Both the position numbers and the translations under genes were made by a program. 64,000 nucleotides of DNA from Gracilaria gracilis (taxonomy: Eukaryota > Rhodophyta > Florideophyceae > Gracilariales > Gracilariaceae): NCBI GenBank assembly GCA_030374805.1, contig JARGSG010000197.1:1178001-1242000 (forward strand), in the 5' to 3' direction. This document shows positions 22,943-33,925 of this stretch, in pieces. Under the pieces are notes generated by a model that was not told the origin of the DNA, did no database searches, and saw only the letters and a list, made by a program, of their open reading frames with translations. The stretch's first letter is position 1. Every line of letters starts with the position of its first letter.

Positions 22943-23478
22943 TGTGGTATAATGGACAAAAAGAGAGAATCTGAAGCGGTCTTGAGACAGGAGTTGCGGC
23001 AGCCTACAGTCGTGTGACTGTAATGAATCCAAACGGAGAGAAGGGGCGGAAGCACCGGGCGGTCGAGGAAAGAGTAGACGATTGGTATCAGGCACGTGCA
23101 GGAACGTGCGGAAGGGTACGAACGGTCTGAAAAAACCAACAAAGAAGTGCCGTGTGGTCTATCGTGAGTGCAAACTAACGAAGAAGACGTTCGGCAGAAG
23201 ATGCTTGTCGTTTACGATTGGGTCCTCCGGAGATCCGAGCTACAACTAAATATCGGGTCTGGGCCCCCTATTGACTACTGTACGATCGGTCTAATTTGCA
23301 TTGTCATTATCCAGACTGCACACCTGTCCAGCTTGTACGCTGTGCCAACCCGTCCAGCACTCGGTCACCAAATCTCACACGTGACAGTGCCACTGCACCG
23401 GCCCACCGTGCACTACCCCTTTGTACGTGAGCGGCCGAAGGTATACACAACGCACCAACTCGGGCCCACTGTACTACA
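22943..23478 (-). repeat. 3' LTR of element D1
   Basis: In plus orientation runs from TGTGGTATAATG to CACTGTACTACA. It matches 32048-32588 and the D2 LTR at 53243-53786 (inverted). The minus-strand purine tract AGGAGGGAAATC lies just upstream (23479-23490). Confidence 0.93.
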
Positions 23479-25373
23479 GATTTCCCTCCTAGACTTGCGC
23501 TCCGCCCTCGGAGCGCCGCGTATCGTCGCTAAGTCGCTACGCTTACGTCCGCCTGTTCGAGAGGGCGCCAAAGCATCCGTTCGGAAAATTTGCCCGGAAA
23601 GGGCGGGGCAAAGCTATGCTAAAATTTCCTGAGCGGGAGCGACGAAAGGAGCTTGTGTACGTGTGGTGTAGTCCAAACCGAGCGGAACGATACGCACTGG
23701 TACGCGACCGGCGGATCGAAGACGCATGACGCGTCGGCCGGGACGTACGCGACGGCGCCTGGGCAGTGTCGACGTCCCTCACAGTGCACATGGCCAAGTC
23801 CGATCGGAGCGTACCTGGCAGAGCCGTCAAGTTGTCAGCTCTGCAGAATGCGGGGTGTACGTTTGGTATCACCCGTTCAGTAACATGCACCGAGCGGGCG
23901 TCGAATCCGTACGGTGAATTGGGAGCCGTAGCATCCACTTTCGGAAAGCTTGCCCGGAAGGGCGGGGCGAAAGCACGCCCAATTTTCCCAAGTTGACTGC
24001 AGCAGATATCATGCGAATGGATCCGTAGCAGGTGGTTCGCCGTGATAATTACGAGTGGACAGATGCTGGCTCGCTGCGAAGACGCGCGAATGTCCGAATC
24101 GGCGCGTACCATCCGTCTCGAAGGAGAACGTCCGGCGACTGGTACCCTGGCGGTTGAGCGTCCGGTTGCGCAGGTACGTCGTGTCCGAAGCGGTGATCCT
24201 TATGGTGGGCGAACTGGGTGTCGAAGGACCGCCAGCATTCGCCACGACCGTACGGGCACGAGATGTTGCAGGGGTAATTCTAGGCGGACAGACGCTGGTT
24301 CGCTGCGAAGGCGCGCGAGTGTCCGAATCGTCATGTACAGTTGGCCCTGCAGGAGAACATCCAACGGGTGTCCGAATCGGCGTGCACGGTTCGTCTCGAA
24401 GGAGAAAGTCTGGTGGGCGGTTCCTTCACGGCCGGGCGTTTGCCTGGTTAGTGCGATTACGCCGTGTCTGTATCGGTTGTCCACGTTCGTGAATGGGCTG
24501 ACGGTCGAAGGACCGTCAGTGCTCATTGTGAATGTACGGGGGAGTGGCGTTCATGGGAGTAAGGTGCGACCGTACGAATTGGACGCGATGCGGTGACGGA
24601 GATCGACCGGTGACAGTCACAGTGTGACACAGCCCATGGTCTGAACGGAAACGGTCGCGCCAGCCAGACGAGTCTTCCAGCAATGACGCGCACCGGGTCG
24701 GGTTCAAAAAATTACGAATTAATCGTGCCAAGAGTGCATGCGCCCCGCTCATGTGTCGGTAACCGATTCGGTACACAGTATTGCGTGTAGAGGCGCGCGC
24801 GTGCAAGCGAAAAATCTTAAGTATTTTGGCCGTGCGGCGAGTTCAAATCGGGCATTTTGAGCGCATGAAACGCCACCGTTTTGGAGCTAGTGCCCAAACA
24901 CTGAATCGCCATTTTTGATACCGTACGGGCAAACAATTTCCGCGACGCATTTTTTATTCGCCTTGCAAGTAACCGCGCCGCGCCGCCCGCCTGGCAGCGC
25001 GTATGCGGCGCAAGAGCGCATGCAATTCCGTTCGGTTACAGCACACTGACGACGTCGCGGTGTACGTTTGGCGTTACGAAGTGGTGTTCCCGTTACGGAG
25101 TGACGTCTCATGGCCACACAGTGCGTGAACGGTTCGAAACTCGTCCGTGCGGAAGGCAGAGAAGCAGAACTTTGTCTCTGCTCGCCATCGATGCCATGAC
25201 CGTTCGGAGTTTCCAGCCAGTAGACAGTAGAGTAGAAGGAGTTGTTCTCGAAAACACAACCCCATGAATACAAAAGTCAAAAAAGTAGAATCCAGATAGC
25301 GTACGTAGCCCATGCGGTACCAGTACGTACGTTCGGAGCCCGGGCACCGCCCACATTTTCTCCCCCTCCTGCA
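23479..25373 (-). other. Element D1 3' untranslated region, antisense gene missing
   Basis: The matching interval in D2 is 3.66 kb and holds an antisense gene. Here it is 1.9 kb and has none, only the flanking noncoding parts. Two copies of a GC-rich motif of about 54 bp with a GCCCGG...GGGCGGGGC core lie at 23577-23630 and 23938-23991. No supported coding frame. Confidence 0.6.
24042..24540. repeat. Tandem duplication of about 229 bp in D1 3' region
   Basis: Unit 1 begins GGACAGATGCTGGCTCGCTG and unit 2 (from 24271) begins GGACAGACGCTGGTTCGCTG. Both contain a CGAATCGGCG..CGTCTCGAAGGAGAA block and a GGTCGAAGGACCG-like palindrome. D2 has a single inverted copy near 62990-63190, so the duplication is specific to D1. 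Confidence 0.7.
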
Positions 25374-28300
25374 GGTGTGGCAGATACCGCACGGTTTCTG
25401 CGACGCCAGTAGCGGGCAATAAAGTGCTGTGAGATGTGTCAGGGCGGTTTGAAGGTGTCTTGATCCGCACGGTAACCATAACAACGTACACAGTATTCCT
25501 GTCCGTTCGGGGTGTCGCAATGGTCGAAGACGCGCTCTATCACGCTCGGAACTGTTCCAGGTGGTGGCGTAGGTTGGCCGTCGACAGGTTCGTCTGCATA
25601 CGGTCCTTCAGGGTCGGCAGCTACTGTGCCACGTGTCCGCTCGGAAGTAGCCTGTGTGGTTGTTGGCCGCGCGGTTGGTGCTTTTGTCACTCTGTCAATA
25701 CTGACGGTGTTGTGAATACCGTCTTCGTTCAGGGTGACAGTAGCGTCCGTTGCGGATACAATCTTAAACGGCCAACCGTCTTCGGTAAAAGCTTCCGATA
25801 CATACGTTCCTGATCCGTAAGGTCCTGCTCCATGTTCTCGTAGTCCGGTCGGTCAACGAACAATTCTTTCCCTTGGGTAAAGCTCGGCGTGTACCGTACG
25901 GACTTGTCAAAGTTTTCCTTATAACGCTGTTGGGCGCGGATCAACTTAGTCCGAGCGGTCTGCAGCGTGGCCTGTAGAAGTTTGAGCGTATATCCATTTA
26001 ACCGAGCGGCCGTGGGCTGTGTGGGCGTAGTTGGGTCCAAGGCAGTACTGGGTTCCTCCAACAGGACGCTTGGGGGTTTGCGCATTAACGGAACATCGAA
26101 CGGTGCGGTGCCAAGAGACCGATGGACCTGTAGGTTGTAGCCGTACGTAAGTGGTTGAACATATGCGTGCCAAGTGTTCTGGTGATCCGCTACGTAGTGA
26201 CATAACCTCTCCACGAGTGTCTTGTTAAACCGTTCGGCCCGACCATTCGTCCGCGGATGGTACGCGGTTGTTAGTACGTGTTTGGTTCCCAAAGCGGTAC
26301 ATACAGTCTCAAAGAACTCGGAGACAAATTGTGATCCGTTATCGGTTAGCAGATAGTTGGGAGTTCCGTACGGATAAACCCAGTTCTCCCGGAAGGCCTT
26401 CGCCACTGCAGGAGCTGTGGTTGAGCGCATGGGGATAGAGCGGGCTATCTTAATAAACCGATCGGAACGAACCAGTATGTACTGGTAACCGTTTACGTAC
26501 TTCGTGAATGGACCGACAATGTCCATCGCGACGAATTCCAGCGGACCGGCGGCGGGGAACAGCTTCAACAGCTTCTGCGACTTGAAGTGTGTTCCATTCG
26601 TCGCCAAGCATGTGCGACAGTCCCGTACGGTCTGGAATGCATCATTGGCTATATGCGGCCAGTAGAGGTCTCGACGGAGACTTTCATACATCCGAGTGGA
26701 GCCCGGATGGCCGGCCAGACGGGGGTAGTGTGCCAAGTAGAGAACGCGTGCCTGCAGTGATGCAGGTACGACCTTCTGGATGGCACAGTCCAGTAGAGCT
26801 TTGCGCACGCTAAGTCCGTTTCGGTCAATGTCGAACAGAGTGACACCGTTGCCGATGTCTTTCCGTTCGGACTCACAGAAAGGGTCATCTGCTTGAGCTC
26901 GTACCAGCTTCTAAACCGGGACCGGAACGATATTGATTTCCTCCGAGGTGACAGCAAGCACCTCGGCGATGCCAGCAGATTTCCGTTCGGGCGTTGGCCA
27001 GTCGACGCAGACGTCGCTGTACTCATCACCGTTAACGTTAATGTTGGTGATGAGTTAACCATCGTCCGTACGGTCATTCACTAGCAAGCAGGAGACCTCT
27101 TCGTCCAATGGGGCATCGTCTTCGCCGTCCGTTTGAACCCGAGAAAGGGAATCAGCCGCTTGGTGCTTGATACCCGGGCGGTGGACGACATCGAAGTCGT
27201 ACTCCATGAGACGCAACGGCCACCTCGCCAGTCGTTCTGAAGCGTTCGCAAGGTTCAGTATCCACCTTAAAGAATGGTGATCCGTTCGGACTGTGAACCT
27301 CTGACCTTCCAGGTACGGACGGAGGTGCAGTATGGCCCAGACGACCGCAAGGCATTCCCGTTCGGTAGTTGAGTATTGCCGTTTGGTCTTGGATAGAGAG
27401 CGGCTCCAGTAACAGATTGGTAATAAGCCTCCGTCCGATTGCTCCTGTAGCAGGGTGCATCCTACCTGTCGGTCGCATGCATCCGTATCTAGAACATACG
27501 GGTACCCTTGAAGAAAAATGGCCAAAACGGGCGGGTGTATCAGTCTCTGACGTAGCTCGTCAAAGGCTTCGTATTCCGTATCGGTCAATGTCTCGAACTT
27601 CGTGGGTTGCCCCTTTTCCAACTTGCGGTTCAATGGAGCCAAAATTCGGGCGAAGTTCGCGATGAACCGGCAAAAGACGTTACAGAGCCCCAAGAACGAT
27701 CGGAGCTCCGTCTTTGTCGTAGGCGGTTCAGCCTGCTTGATAGCTTGCTGTGTCTTGAGAGACACTTGAAGCTCCCCGGTCGGATTACGTGGCCTAGATA
27801 GTGCACCGTGCCACTGAAAAAGTAGCACTTGTCCAGTCGAAAAGTAACACCAGCCGCACGGAGCATATGCAGTATGGTCCGCACATGGTCATAATCCTCT
27901 TCAACCGTCCAGTAATAGATGATTACGTCATCAAGATACATCACGATACAACAGTGCGTACTGCCACTTCACCCGTGAAAGGATGATATCGAGAGCACGC
28001 TGGAAAGTAGCCGGTGCGTTCTTGAGTCCAAACGGCATTCTCCGATAACGGTAGAGTCCAATGTGCGACGTGAAGGACGTTTTGTCCTGGTTTGCTTCGT
28101 CTCTTTCGGTCTGCCAATAACCACTGTTGGCGTCCAAAGTGGAGAAGATTTGTGCATCTCCTAGAGAGTCGATGCACTCGTCCATTCGGCGTAGTGGATA
28201 CGTGTACCGTACGGTCGTAGCGTTCAGCCGGTGGTAGTCGACGCAGAAGCGAAGGATTCCGTCTTTCTTGAGCGCGAATACGACCGGGCTGGCCCATTCT

Positions 28301-29786
28301 GCCGATGACGGTTCTATGACACCAGCAGCGAGCTGTTTTGTCACCCCCTTGCGTTCGAGTTCTTTCCGAGCGGGTCCGGCACGGTACAGCATCTGGAATA
28401 GGGGCTTAGTGCCTGGTTCCAGATGGATGCGGGGCTTCGCTGCCGCAATCTTTCCGAGCTGGCAGTACCACATGTCCGCAAACGGTCGAAGTAACTCAAT
28501 GACTTTATCCCGTCCGGAAAGCATACTCAGGAATGATCTCTACCTTGCTGAGCCAATCGTCTTCATCTTCCCGTACGGTTTCTTGCTCATGTTTGGTATC
28601 CTTGTCTTTCCGTTCGGAATTACTGTCCGAAATCGAAATGTGTTCTCCCTCTTTAGACTCGTCGCTCCGCGACGATGGTTGCAGAGTAATGAGCGCTACA
28701 GGAGATGGAAGGGCAAGTCCGATAACGGTGTTTTTGTGTAACCGGACCGAGCGGTTAGAAAAGTTCGCTACGCGAACGAAAAAGGGTACGTCCGGGCCAA
28801 TCTTTCTCATCTTTCCAAATGTCCTTAGTTTGATTCTAAGTCGGGAGACCAATGTGGTATAATGCACAAAAAGGAGAGAGCCCGAACCGGTCTTAAGACA
28901 GGTGCGGCGGCAGCGTACAGTCGTGTGACTGTAATGAATCTGAACGGGGAGAAGGGGCGGAAGCGCCGGGCGGTGAAGGAAAGAGTGGACGATTGGTATC
29001 ACCAGGCACGCACAGGAACGTGCGGAAGGGCACCAACGGTCTGAGCTCCATAACTCCACCCGCAAAGAGTGTTAGTTTGAACGTCGATCCTATACGGTGA
29101 TGAGACTGTAGAAAGACCAAGCCGGACGTTTTGGTAGTTAATAGTTAACAAGAAGTTCGTTTCTGACAGTGGAGGTAAAAAAATCGGACAGACAACGTGT
29201 ATCTTATTAGATGGGGGTTCCTGTTCGAGTTCTAATTCCGGCGCGGAAGGTGCATTGGGTCCGTAGGCGGAAGATTGTATAGATACCGGTTTGGAGTGAC
29301 GTAGGAGAATTGTCAGTTTCGGTGGTAGTATTGCCAAGACGTACTCGTCAACAAAAGAAGTACCGAGTAGTACGCTGGTGGAGAGATTGGAAACCACCAG
29401 AAACTGTACTCGTACGTTGAGGTCTCCGATTCGGACTATAAGAGGGAGAACTCCAACAACGTCCATTCGGTTCTTCGACGCGTTCGTAATTCGGGGTCTT
29501 ACATCCGGTCGGAGTTTCGAGCGCCAATTCGGAGGGAGATGGCGTTCGTGAACCAGACAGAGTCCGGCTCTGGTATCAAGGACTCCCGTTAACGGATACA
29601 TCAGTGCCGTATTGAGGCCAACCGACACGTGCACCTTGTAGTTTGCGCTAGAAAAGGGGACCGTTTCGGCTTCTATATCCGTATCGGTCAGGTCGCATGT
29701 CAGAACAGGGGACTCCCCTCGGATAGAGTCCGTTCGGTCTGTCTCTGTAGGGGCAAGGCTAGGCCTCTGTGGAAGATGCGATGCCT
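25374..29786 (-). pseudogene. pol: Element D1 pol (broken, with internal LTR patch)
   Basis: Protease near 29575 has DTRAG where D2 has DTGAG, so the catalytic Gly is replaced. A patch at 28832-29044 interrupts the region between protease and RT. RT (28524-27931) keeps YLDD at about 27930, then shifts into RNase H (27828-27055; DTDACD, ERECLAVV, RTDHHS). Integrase (26808-25729) has an intact HHCC finger (HYPRLAGH, CRTC) and a DD35E core (MDIVG, TDNGSQ, GRAERF). A shift near 25730 precedes the chromodomain (YCVRCYGYRADQDTF), which then meets a TGA at 25440. Polyprotein for replication and integration, inactive here. Confidence 0.88.
28832..29044 (-). repeat. Internal LTR 3' part plus PBS inserted in D1 pol
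   Basis: Bases 28853-29044 repeat the last 190 bp of the D1 LTR (compare 32048-32240), and 28832-28851 repeat the PBS, ending within about two bases of its limit. The upstream junction falls in a stretch where pol and LTR are alike (CTCNGACCG then GTACCCTT). A short piece next to the PBS (GGAAAGATGAGAAAGATTGG) comes from another part of pol, so the join is a patchwork. Confidence 0.8.
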
Positions 29787-31971
29787 CTACACTTCTTCCT
29801 GGTCATTTTCCTGTTCAGGAGCAGTCTCCTCTACCAGCAAAGCGGCCTGTGTCGGTCGTGGTGAGTACGGCTGGCGAGGCTGTCCGCCCTGGTGATATCC
29901 GGTATTGTCCCTTGGGGTTTCAGGTTTTCAACCGCTCTGGTAGGCACCGTCATACCCTTCCTCGCAGCGTTGCTGATCATTCGCCTCCCGTATGGCCAAA
30001 AGCTTCTCCTTTAGGTCCGGTGGGAGCAGCTGACAACAGCTGGGCTCCCGTGAGAGGCAAATCCGACACGATCTAACTGGTGCCTGCCCCTGGGTTTGTT
30101 GCACCCGAAAGCTGGCGGGACTGGGGTAAGACAGAACGGACTGAGCAGGCGTTGAAGCCGAGGACGTAGTGGGAGGCGAGGGCATGGAGGACGCGCGGGA
30201 TAACGCGAGGACATGTTACTCGTCTTCGTCTGATACGGAGTAGATCGATTCCTACATGGTATCGATACGGTGAACCTTCCGAGCTCGATAGGAATCTTTC
30301 CGAGCTGTTGGCTTTTGAGTATCGACCTGGACGGACTGTCGACGTGAGGCACGATGGGTGTCTCCGTACGATTCAGCGTAACGGGCAAGTGCGTCATATT
30401 CGATATTGGGATGCGAGGTGAGGTGATTACTCACCTTGGACCGTATGGCAGAAAGAACTCCTTCGACTAAGATCTTCTTCAAACTCCGATCGGTGAAGAC
30501 GTTCCCACAGCGGAGCGCTTTCGTCCAGAGTTTGTAGGCGAATTCCGTTTCGGACATGCCAGACGCTTGGCGGTAGAGGGTGACCTCTGCGGCCGCGTCA
30601 GCAATGATCTCACCCGTCGCGTACGTGGCCAACAGGAAGTTTACTCCCTCTTTGTACGTGTGGAGAGAATCATTCCAAGTACGGTCGACAGCGTCAGACT
30701 CACCTTCAAGTCGTGAGTGAACCAGAGCGTGCGCCGGTCCGGTTAGGTAAAATTGGAGACACCAGAGGGATGCCCCCTCAGTGATTCCGTTATGGTTGCA
30801 AGCGGTTTTAAACCGCTGCAAGAAATTGAGAACCGATATCGGATTTGTTTCGGAAAAGGAATGCCCCTTCATCTGGACATTCAATTTCTTTTGGTAGCGC
30901 GCAATCTTGCGCGCTACCCGCGAATTGTACGTCTGGGTACTCCTGAGCAACCTGTACGTACGGTAGTCTACCACTTTGGCGAACTTCTCGTTCAAAGGCC
31001 TGATGCGTTTTAGCATCAACCTGTCCGAGCGGGAACGATACCGATCGGACTTCCCACTCCGTCGAGGGCTGCGGGAGTGTCGGTCGACTTCCGAATCCGT
31101 GCGGTCGTCATCTGACGATGACTTCGAAGAGTCTGAGACCGTTCTGGCTGATCGTCGCCTTCTCTGGCGGCGGCGATCTTTCCGTTTACGGGGCGCGTCA
31201 TCCGAATCGGAACTTCCGCTCGGTCTACCGCCTCTGCGGCGGCGATTCCTCCTTTCGTCGGAGGAATCTCCTGAGCTTCCGTTCGGATCATCCTGCGGGT
31301 TGACTGGCGGGAGGTACACTCCGGTCGGACCACTCTTTGGGCCCTTCTTCAGTTCCGGTCGGTGTCGCCTCTCGCCTCTAACGGGGGCATTGTCCGTACG
31401 GTCAATAAATGATTTGGGTGTGTGGGTCGGTAGCTGAGCTACTAGTGCGGCCCAGTGTACTTTTCAGAGCTGCCGTTGCAGGTTCCGAACGGTCTGTCTT
31501 CAGGTCTTGTACAATCGGTGGAAGATTCTGGTGCAGAAGCGTCGGGATTCGGTCGTTGAGGTACGTCTCCACTGCCATTGGGACGTCGACCTCAATTTCC
31601 GTTCAGGGACTCTGCAGGGCATAGGGAGCGATCCCTGCCCAGAGTTCCCGTGCGGTAGGCCGTTCGGTAAAGAGTTGCGGCGTGGGGCCAGCTTCGCCCC
31701 GCGGCGTCTTTTCCATTCCAGGAAAAAGGGCGAGGGCAATTGCTTCTTCTTCGTTCTGTACGGAATTTAACCAGTTACGTGCGGAGCCGTCTCGGAGAAT
31801 CCGTTCGGGCTCATCTGAAGGCGTGACGAAGGCCGTCGCGTTACTTCAGGTGCTCTGGCGGCCAACCGAAGCGACATCCGAAGCGGCGCGAATTGCGACC
31901 GGTACGGACTTTGCGGAGACTTTTTCGACCAAAGACCCTTCACCCATTTCCCCCTGCGGACGATGACTCAT
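29787..31971 (-). pseudogene. gag: Element D1 gag (broken)
   Basis: Starts at ATG 31969-31971 (MSHRPQGEMGEG), 57 bp after the PBS, and ends at TAG 29787-29789. The best stretch is 31319-30252: an Arg/Ser/Asp-rich basic-acidic region, then a capsid-like region (NPISVLNFLQRF, TYATGEIIADAAAEV, ALRCGNVFTDR). Downstream comes the cysteine cluster CRICLSREPSCCQL in place of a CCHC knuckle. Shifts before 31319 and near 30250 break it. Pol lies in the -1 frame. Its end contains CAGGAAAAT, near but not equal to a canonical slippery site. Confidence 0.82.
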
Positions 31972-32027
31972 ACTGTACGTATAGATCCCACGATCGGTTC
32001 TGCTGCTCCGTACGGTCTCGAATTCCA

Positions 32028-32046
32028 ATTCTAAGTCGGGAGACCA
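32028..32046 (-). other. Primer-binding site of element D1
   Basis: Minus strand TGGTCTCCCGACTTAGAAT directly after the LTR. It matches D2 and the internal patch at 28832-28851. Confidence 0.75.
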
Positions 32047-32047
32047 A

Positions 32048-32588
32048 TGTGGTATAATGCAGAAAAGGAGAGAGAGTCCGAAGCGGTCTTGAGACAGGAG
32101 CGGCGGCAGCGTACAGTCGTGTGACTGTAATGAATCCAAACGGAGAGAAGGAACGGAAGCACCGGGCGGTCGAGGAAAGAGTGGACGATTGGTATCACCA
32201 GTGACGTAAAGGAACGTGGGGAAGGGTACGAACGGTGTGAGAAACCCAACAAAGGAGTGCCATGCATTCTATCGTGAGTGCAAAGTAACGAAGAAGACGT
32301 TCGGCAGAAGATGCTTGTCGTTTACGATTGGGGCCTCGAGAGATCCGAGCTACAACTAAATATCGGGTCTAGGCCGCCTACTTACTACTGTACGATCGGT
32401 CTAATTTGGATTGTCACTATGCAGACTGCACACGTGTCCAACTTGTACGCCCTGCAAACCCGTCCGGCACTCGGTCACCAAATCTTACACGTGGCAGTGC
32501 CACTGCACCGGCCCACCGTGCACTACCCCTTTGTACGTGGACGGCCAATCGTATACACAACGCACCAACTCGGGCCCACTATACTACA
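32048..32588 (-). repeat. 5' LTR of element D1
   Basis: 541 bp, partner of 22943-23478. In element orientation starts TGTAGTATAGTG and ends ATTATACCACA. Confidence 0.93.
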
Positions 32589-32593
32589 GAACG
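32589..32593. repeat. Target-site duplication of element D1, right copy (GAACG)
   Basis: GAACG directly after the LTR end at 32588, identical to 22938-22942. Confidence 0.88.
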
Positions 32594-33179
32594 GAAGCAA
32601 GTACTGTTATTCGATTAACATTTTGAAAAGTCGCACCGCACGTAAGAAGTTTGTGGGACATCGTTGAGTAAGCTCTTCCTCCTCCGCAACCCCTCGGTTT
32701 CCATGCATATACCCCAGTTTCGTCAAGGTTTGTAATTCTTTTGGAACCCATTTCATGTTCATGGACTATGCATTCCACTTTCGCGAAATGTCCCACCAAT
32801 ACCTCGGCATTCGTAGCGTTGTACCTCGTTTCATTTTGCTTTCTCTGCGTTTTGAACGCAACAGTGTCACTGTGGCGAGCTTCAAAGGATCGACAAAACC
32901 CATGTCCAGGCCTGCCATCTTTGAATGGCAGCTTCTTGGAGCGAGGGTACGACATTTTGAGCACCAGCATTGCCACTACGTCCATCAGACCTTTTCGGGT
33001 CAAAGGACGTCCGCGTTCTGCGTAATGGCGTATCATCGCAACAAACTCTTTCTCTTCATCGGATCTTAGTGCTGTGCGATTGTTTGGCTGGCTTTTGTCT
33101 ACATTTTGTTGAGTGTATCGATAGTGCAAGGTAGAAAGGGGGATATTGTAGCGGCGTTGAGCTGTGCGGAATGAAGAAC
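32594..33179 (-). pseudogene. Transposase 2, N-terminal part (pogo/DDE_1-like), cut by E and D1
   Basis: Minus-strand frame beginning at the edge of the E LTR with SSFRTAQRRYNIPLSTLHYR, the helix-turn-helix. It continues through EEKEFVAMIRHYAERGRPL and DGRPGHGFCRSFEARH to LDETGVYAWKPRG, the first catalytic Asp. The last codons read into GAACG, the D1 target, and continue at 22937. The start codon and any earlier residues are missing because element E abuts here. Confidence 0.8.
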
Positions 33180-33657
33180 TGTAGGATAGTGGGCAAAGGA
33201 CGCTCACTCCTAAGGCCTCGATCTTAGTTTGGCAGAGCGCTCCACGTGGGAAGGGGATGACGGCCACAACTCTGGTATGGAGGTACAATGGGTGGACACT
33301 AACTATGCACTTTTACAGGACGGAAGGTGCAGTAGTGGCGGCTTGAAGACCTAGAGGCATGGAAACAGCAAGCTTAGGGGCCATTCGTGAGCAAGAGGGT
33401 GTCTGGTCTACAATCAGAAGGGAGGCGCTTCTCGAGGTGCTTAAGTATCTGCACCAAGGCGCGTCGACCCTGTGGCACTGTAATGTGCCACATCTTATAT
33501 CTACAGTAGGTCCTAATGGCTAATCTAATGAGATAAAATAAGAAATAGGTCCCTGGAGAAACGCGCACACGTGGGGGCACCTATGCAGGCTCGCACACGT
33601 GTTGCACTTCCATGTGAGTCCTCCGACTGGTTAGTCTTCAAGAATCGAGCTCTTACA
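33180..33657 (-). repeat. 3' LTR of element E
   Basis: 478 bp, in plus orientation TGTAGGATAGTG to CTCTTACA. Partner at 43090-43565. A minus-strand purine tract AAGGAGGGGGCAA (33658-33670) lies just upstream. Confidence 0.93.
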
Positions 33658-33925
33658 TTGCCCCCTCCTTAGGCTTGAACGACTCGGTCAAGCCTGCATC
33701 AGTCGCAGTATTACTGTCCTTCTGGGTCGACCACGGCGGCTTTCTCTCCAATACGGCCATTGACACGCCGTCCGGAAGCTTTCCGTTGGCCAAATGGCGA
33801 AGTCTTCTGCTGGTGGAGCAGCTTCCCGATGGACGCCCGGCACGTGCTTCGACCCTACCGCCGAACCTCCGCGCAACAACCGTGAGGTCACCATGCCCTG
33901 GTCCGTCGAGGGGTAGGTGAACTCA

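Larger units (their letters stand above)
22943..32588 (-). mobile_element. Element D1, Ty3/gypsy retrotransposon, minus strand (9,646 bp)
   Basis: LTRs of 536 and 541 bp, shared PBS, gag, pol with chromodomain, and about 1.9 kb of 3' sequence, all within GAACG duplications. A close relative of D2 but lacking the antisense accessory gene. It carries an internal LTR-plus-PBS insertion in pol and a tandem duplication in the 3' region. The whole element is rich in the octamer CCGWWCGG. Confidence 0.95.
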
